Positions 5,067-6,143 of a stretch of DNA of 6,143 nt are shown here, one piece after another. The notes beneath the pieces were generated by a model, which was not told the origin of the DNA, did no database searches, and saw only the letters and a program-made list of their open reading frames with translations. The stretch comes from an uncultured Eubacterium sp. GTDB lineage: Bacteria; Bacillota_A; Clostridia; Lachnospirales; Lachnospiraceae. The position numbers and the translations under genes were made by a program. Where the stretch lies: positions 1-6,143 of the forward strand of contig CANTHI010000234.1 in NCBI GenBank assembly GCA_947653505.1. The letters are read 5' to 3'. Each line of letters begins with the position of its first letter. The stretch's first letter is position 1.

Positions 5067-5481
5067 AGAAGACACCGGAACCAGAAAAGACCTGTGCCTG
5101 TACCGGATACAGACAGCAAAAGAAAACCTTAATGCGGCCCGGATACTACTTGCAGCAGGGGAATACAAAAGCTCCAATAACCGATCCTATTATGCGGTTT
5201 TCCATGCCATCAACGCCATCCATGCGTTAAACGGGAAAGCCTTTAAGCGCCATAAGGACGCAATAGGTAATTTTAATAAAGATTATGTAAAGAATGAGAT
5301 TTTCCCCAGGGAGATCGGACGGAAAATTGGGCAGGCAGAAGAAATAAGGCATGCAAGCGATTATGACGATTTTTATATTGCAAGCCGTGAAGAAGCAGAA
5401 CAGCAGGCAGCGACAGCAGATGAATTTATCCGGTTGGCGGAAGAATACTGCATGAAGAAGCTGGAGAATACACAAGATTAG
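5053..5481 (+). CDS. HEPN-domain protein, probable RNase toxin of the MNT-HEPN pair
   Basis: A 142-residue all-helical HEPN protein resembling the PF05168 type. The conserved helix reads NNRSYYAVFHAINAIHAL (42-59), with R44 and H51 forming an R-x6-H motif of the kind that cuts RNA in HEPN toxins. A second conserved part, RHASDYDDFYIASREEAE (99-116), has tyrosines 104 and 108 as possible AMP-acceptor sites. The start ATG 5053 is chosen because GAGGG (5037-5041) precedes it and it overlaps the nucleotidyltransferase gene by 14 bases; the upstream in-frame ATG 4969 lies deep inside that gene. Known MntA/HepT operons often place HEPN first; here the nucleotidyltransferase leads. A role in phage defence or element maintenance is inferred. 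Confidence 0.9.
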   Translation: MENPKEDTGTRKDLCLYRIQTAKENLNAARILLAAGEYKSSNNRSYYAVFHAINAIHALNGKAFKRHKDAIGNFNKDYVKNEIFPREIGRKIGQAEEIRHASDYDDFYIASREEAEQQAATADEFIRLAEEYCMKKLENTQD

Positions 5482-5486
5482 GAATA

Positions 5487-5506
5487 CTGACAAATATATC
5501 TGTCAG
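5487..5506 (+). repeat. Weak hairpin after the HEPN gene
   Basis: CTGACA (5487-5492) pairs with TGTCAG (5501-5506) around an 8-base AT loop, 5 bases after the HEPN stop. There is no T-run. It may only be mRNA 3' structure. Confidence 0.3.
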
Positions 5507-5548
5507 CTACTAAAAATACCGAAAGACTGTAAAAAAATCTGTAAATGC

Positions 5549-5598
5549 ATATGTGGATGTGCCAGAACTTAGTTCTGGCACATCCACATATATTTTTT
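5549..5598 (+). terminator. Long perfect-palindrome terminator of the MNT-HEPN operon
   Basis: A perfect inverted repeat of about 20 bp spans 5549-5591, centred on the T at 5570. It is followed by a T-rich stretch including six T (5593-5598). It is an unusually long and exact stem. An A-run upstream (5531-5537) could give weaker termination in the opposite direction, which suits the convergent hsp20 gene. Confidence 0.88.
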
Positions 5599-5602
5599 AT
5601 CA

Positions 5603-5650
5603 TTTGACAGTGTATGGATTCTGTGAATTTTATGTAATTGACCTGTCAAA
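5603..5650. repeat. 8-bp inverted repeat in the convergent intergenic region
   Basis: TTTGACAG (5603-5610) is exactly complementary to CTGTCAAA (5643-5650), with a 32-base AT-rich interior. The left arm contains TTGACA, and TTTTAT follows 18 bases later (5628-5633), a possible plus-strand promoter running towards the hsp20 3' end. Function uncertain. Confidence 0.3.
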
Positions 5651-5692
5651 GCCCGGAGCCGGGCAGCTTCCATACTGCACCGTACTCCGGGC
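5651..5692 (-). terminator. Probable hsp20 terminator
   Basis: Read on the minus strand, GCCCGGAG (5692-5685) pairs with CTCCGGGC (5658-5651) and is followed by TTT. An alternative small hairpin, GCCCGG-AG-CCGGGC, lies at 5651-5664. The T-run is short, so termination may be partial. It lies about 30 bases beyond the hsp20 stop. Confidence 0.55.
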
Positions 5693-5724
5693 CATACCAT
5701 TTCACTTTATGTTAAGAGGTGCCG

Positions 5725-6143
5725 TTATCCCTCGATGGCAATGTATTTCTTTTCTTCAGCCTCCGGTTTTTTTGTCTCCAGCTTCGGAATACTCAGTCTC
5801 AATACTCCGCTCTCATACTTTGCGTGAATATCTTCCTGTTTCATATCCTCTCCGACATAGAATGACCTGCTCATGCTGCCAGCGTAACGCTCCCGGCGGA
5901 CAAATTTACCTGTTTTCTTTTCTTTCTCATCTTTGTCAAGCCCTTTCGCCGCACTGATTACCAGATAGCCGTCTTTCAGTTCCAGAGAAAGTTCATCTTT
6001 CCTGAATCCTGGCAGGTCAACATCTACTTCGTAATGGTCATCATGCTCCTGCACATCGGTCTTCATCATATTCGATGCATGGCGTCCGTACAGTTTCCTC
6101 TGTGCCTTCTGCATTGCTTTATCATCAAATACAGGGAGATCAA
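5725..6143 (-). CDS. Hsp20 / alpha-crystallin small heat shock protein (5' end outside window)
   Basis: An ATP-independent holdase that binds unfolding proteins. The coding sequence continues off the right edge; 138 residues are visible, and the in-window ATG at 6114 is internal, since the frame before it (DLPVFDDKA) fits the usual Hsp20 N-terminus. The alpha-crystallin domain is complete: VDLPGF (41-46), LKDGYLVISA (55-64), RRERYAGSMSRSFYV (82-96) and GVLRLSIPK (112-120), ending with an I-x-I-type tail YIAIEG. The gene stops at TAA 5727-5725 and converges with the MNT-HEPN operon. It is likely stress-induced, but its promoter is not in the window. It may be a resident gene bordering the accessory region, or part of the same element. 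Confidence 0.93.
   Translation of the reverse strand, partial: DLPVFDDKAMQKAQRKLYGRHASNMMKTDVQEHDDHYEVDVDLPGFRKDELSLELKDGYLVISAAKGLDKDEKEKKTGKFVRRERYAGSMSRSFYVGEDMKQEDIHAKYESGVLRLSIPKLETKKPEAEEKKYIAIEG

Noticed and set aside
5553..5957. Plus-strand open frame opposite the hsp20 gene
   Set aside because: It is antisense to a clearly conserved alpha-crystallin domain and starts inside the palindromic terminator.
1..6143. CRISPR array or tandem repeat array
   Set aside because: No regularly spaced identical repeats were seen on either strand.

Overview
The window looks like accessory DNA from a low-to-moderate GC member of the Bacillota, most likely a gut Lachnospiraceae-type clostridium. This is inferred from the strong AGGAGG-type ribosome binding sites, A-rich codon use, Rho-independent terminators after most units, and the families present: a DUF5688 protein typical of Lachnospiraceae, a MNT-HEPN pair and a clostridial-type Hsp20. 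No transposase, integrase, tRNA, rRNA, CRISPR array or complete IS is visible.

Layout. Positions 1-399 carry no convincing gene but hold two dyads, a GC-rich hairpin motif and a probable ssb promoter. Next come ssb (400-810) and a hypothetical protein (about 924-1310). Between them a 17-bp hairpin separates a good Shine-Dalgarno from the likely start codon. A strong terminator (1349-1384) lies in front of a ClpX-like AAA+ ATPase (1409-2887). A 100-base block of three consecutive hairpins (2901-2998) precedes a promoter and an unrecognised 141-aa protein (3040-3465). Another terminator follows, then a DUF5688 protein (3590-4531) whose start codon lies inside an 11-bp inverted repeat. After its terminator, a well-formed promoter drives an overlapping nucleotidyltransferase/HEPN pair (4725-5481), a probable type VII toxin-antitoxin or related defence module. 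A convergent Hsp20 gene enters from the right edge on the minus strand and is cut at its 5' end.

How the parts fit. SSB, a ClpX-like unfoldase, a DUF5688 protein, small orphans and a toxin-antitoxin pair suggest the maintenance or accessory region of a plasmid or integrative conjugative element; this is inference. The ClpX relative keeps the ATPase motifs and an IGF tripeptide at the place of the ClpP-docking loop. It lacks the N-terminal zinc domain, has GWRG in place of the GYVG pore loop, and carries a C-terminal extension of about 140 residues. It could redirect ClpP or remodel a replication or transfer protein.

The least explained content is non-coding. A short hairpin followed by CGRGTG recurs in front of three genes, and several leaders have folded structures that could control translation or transcription.
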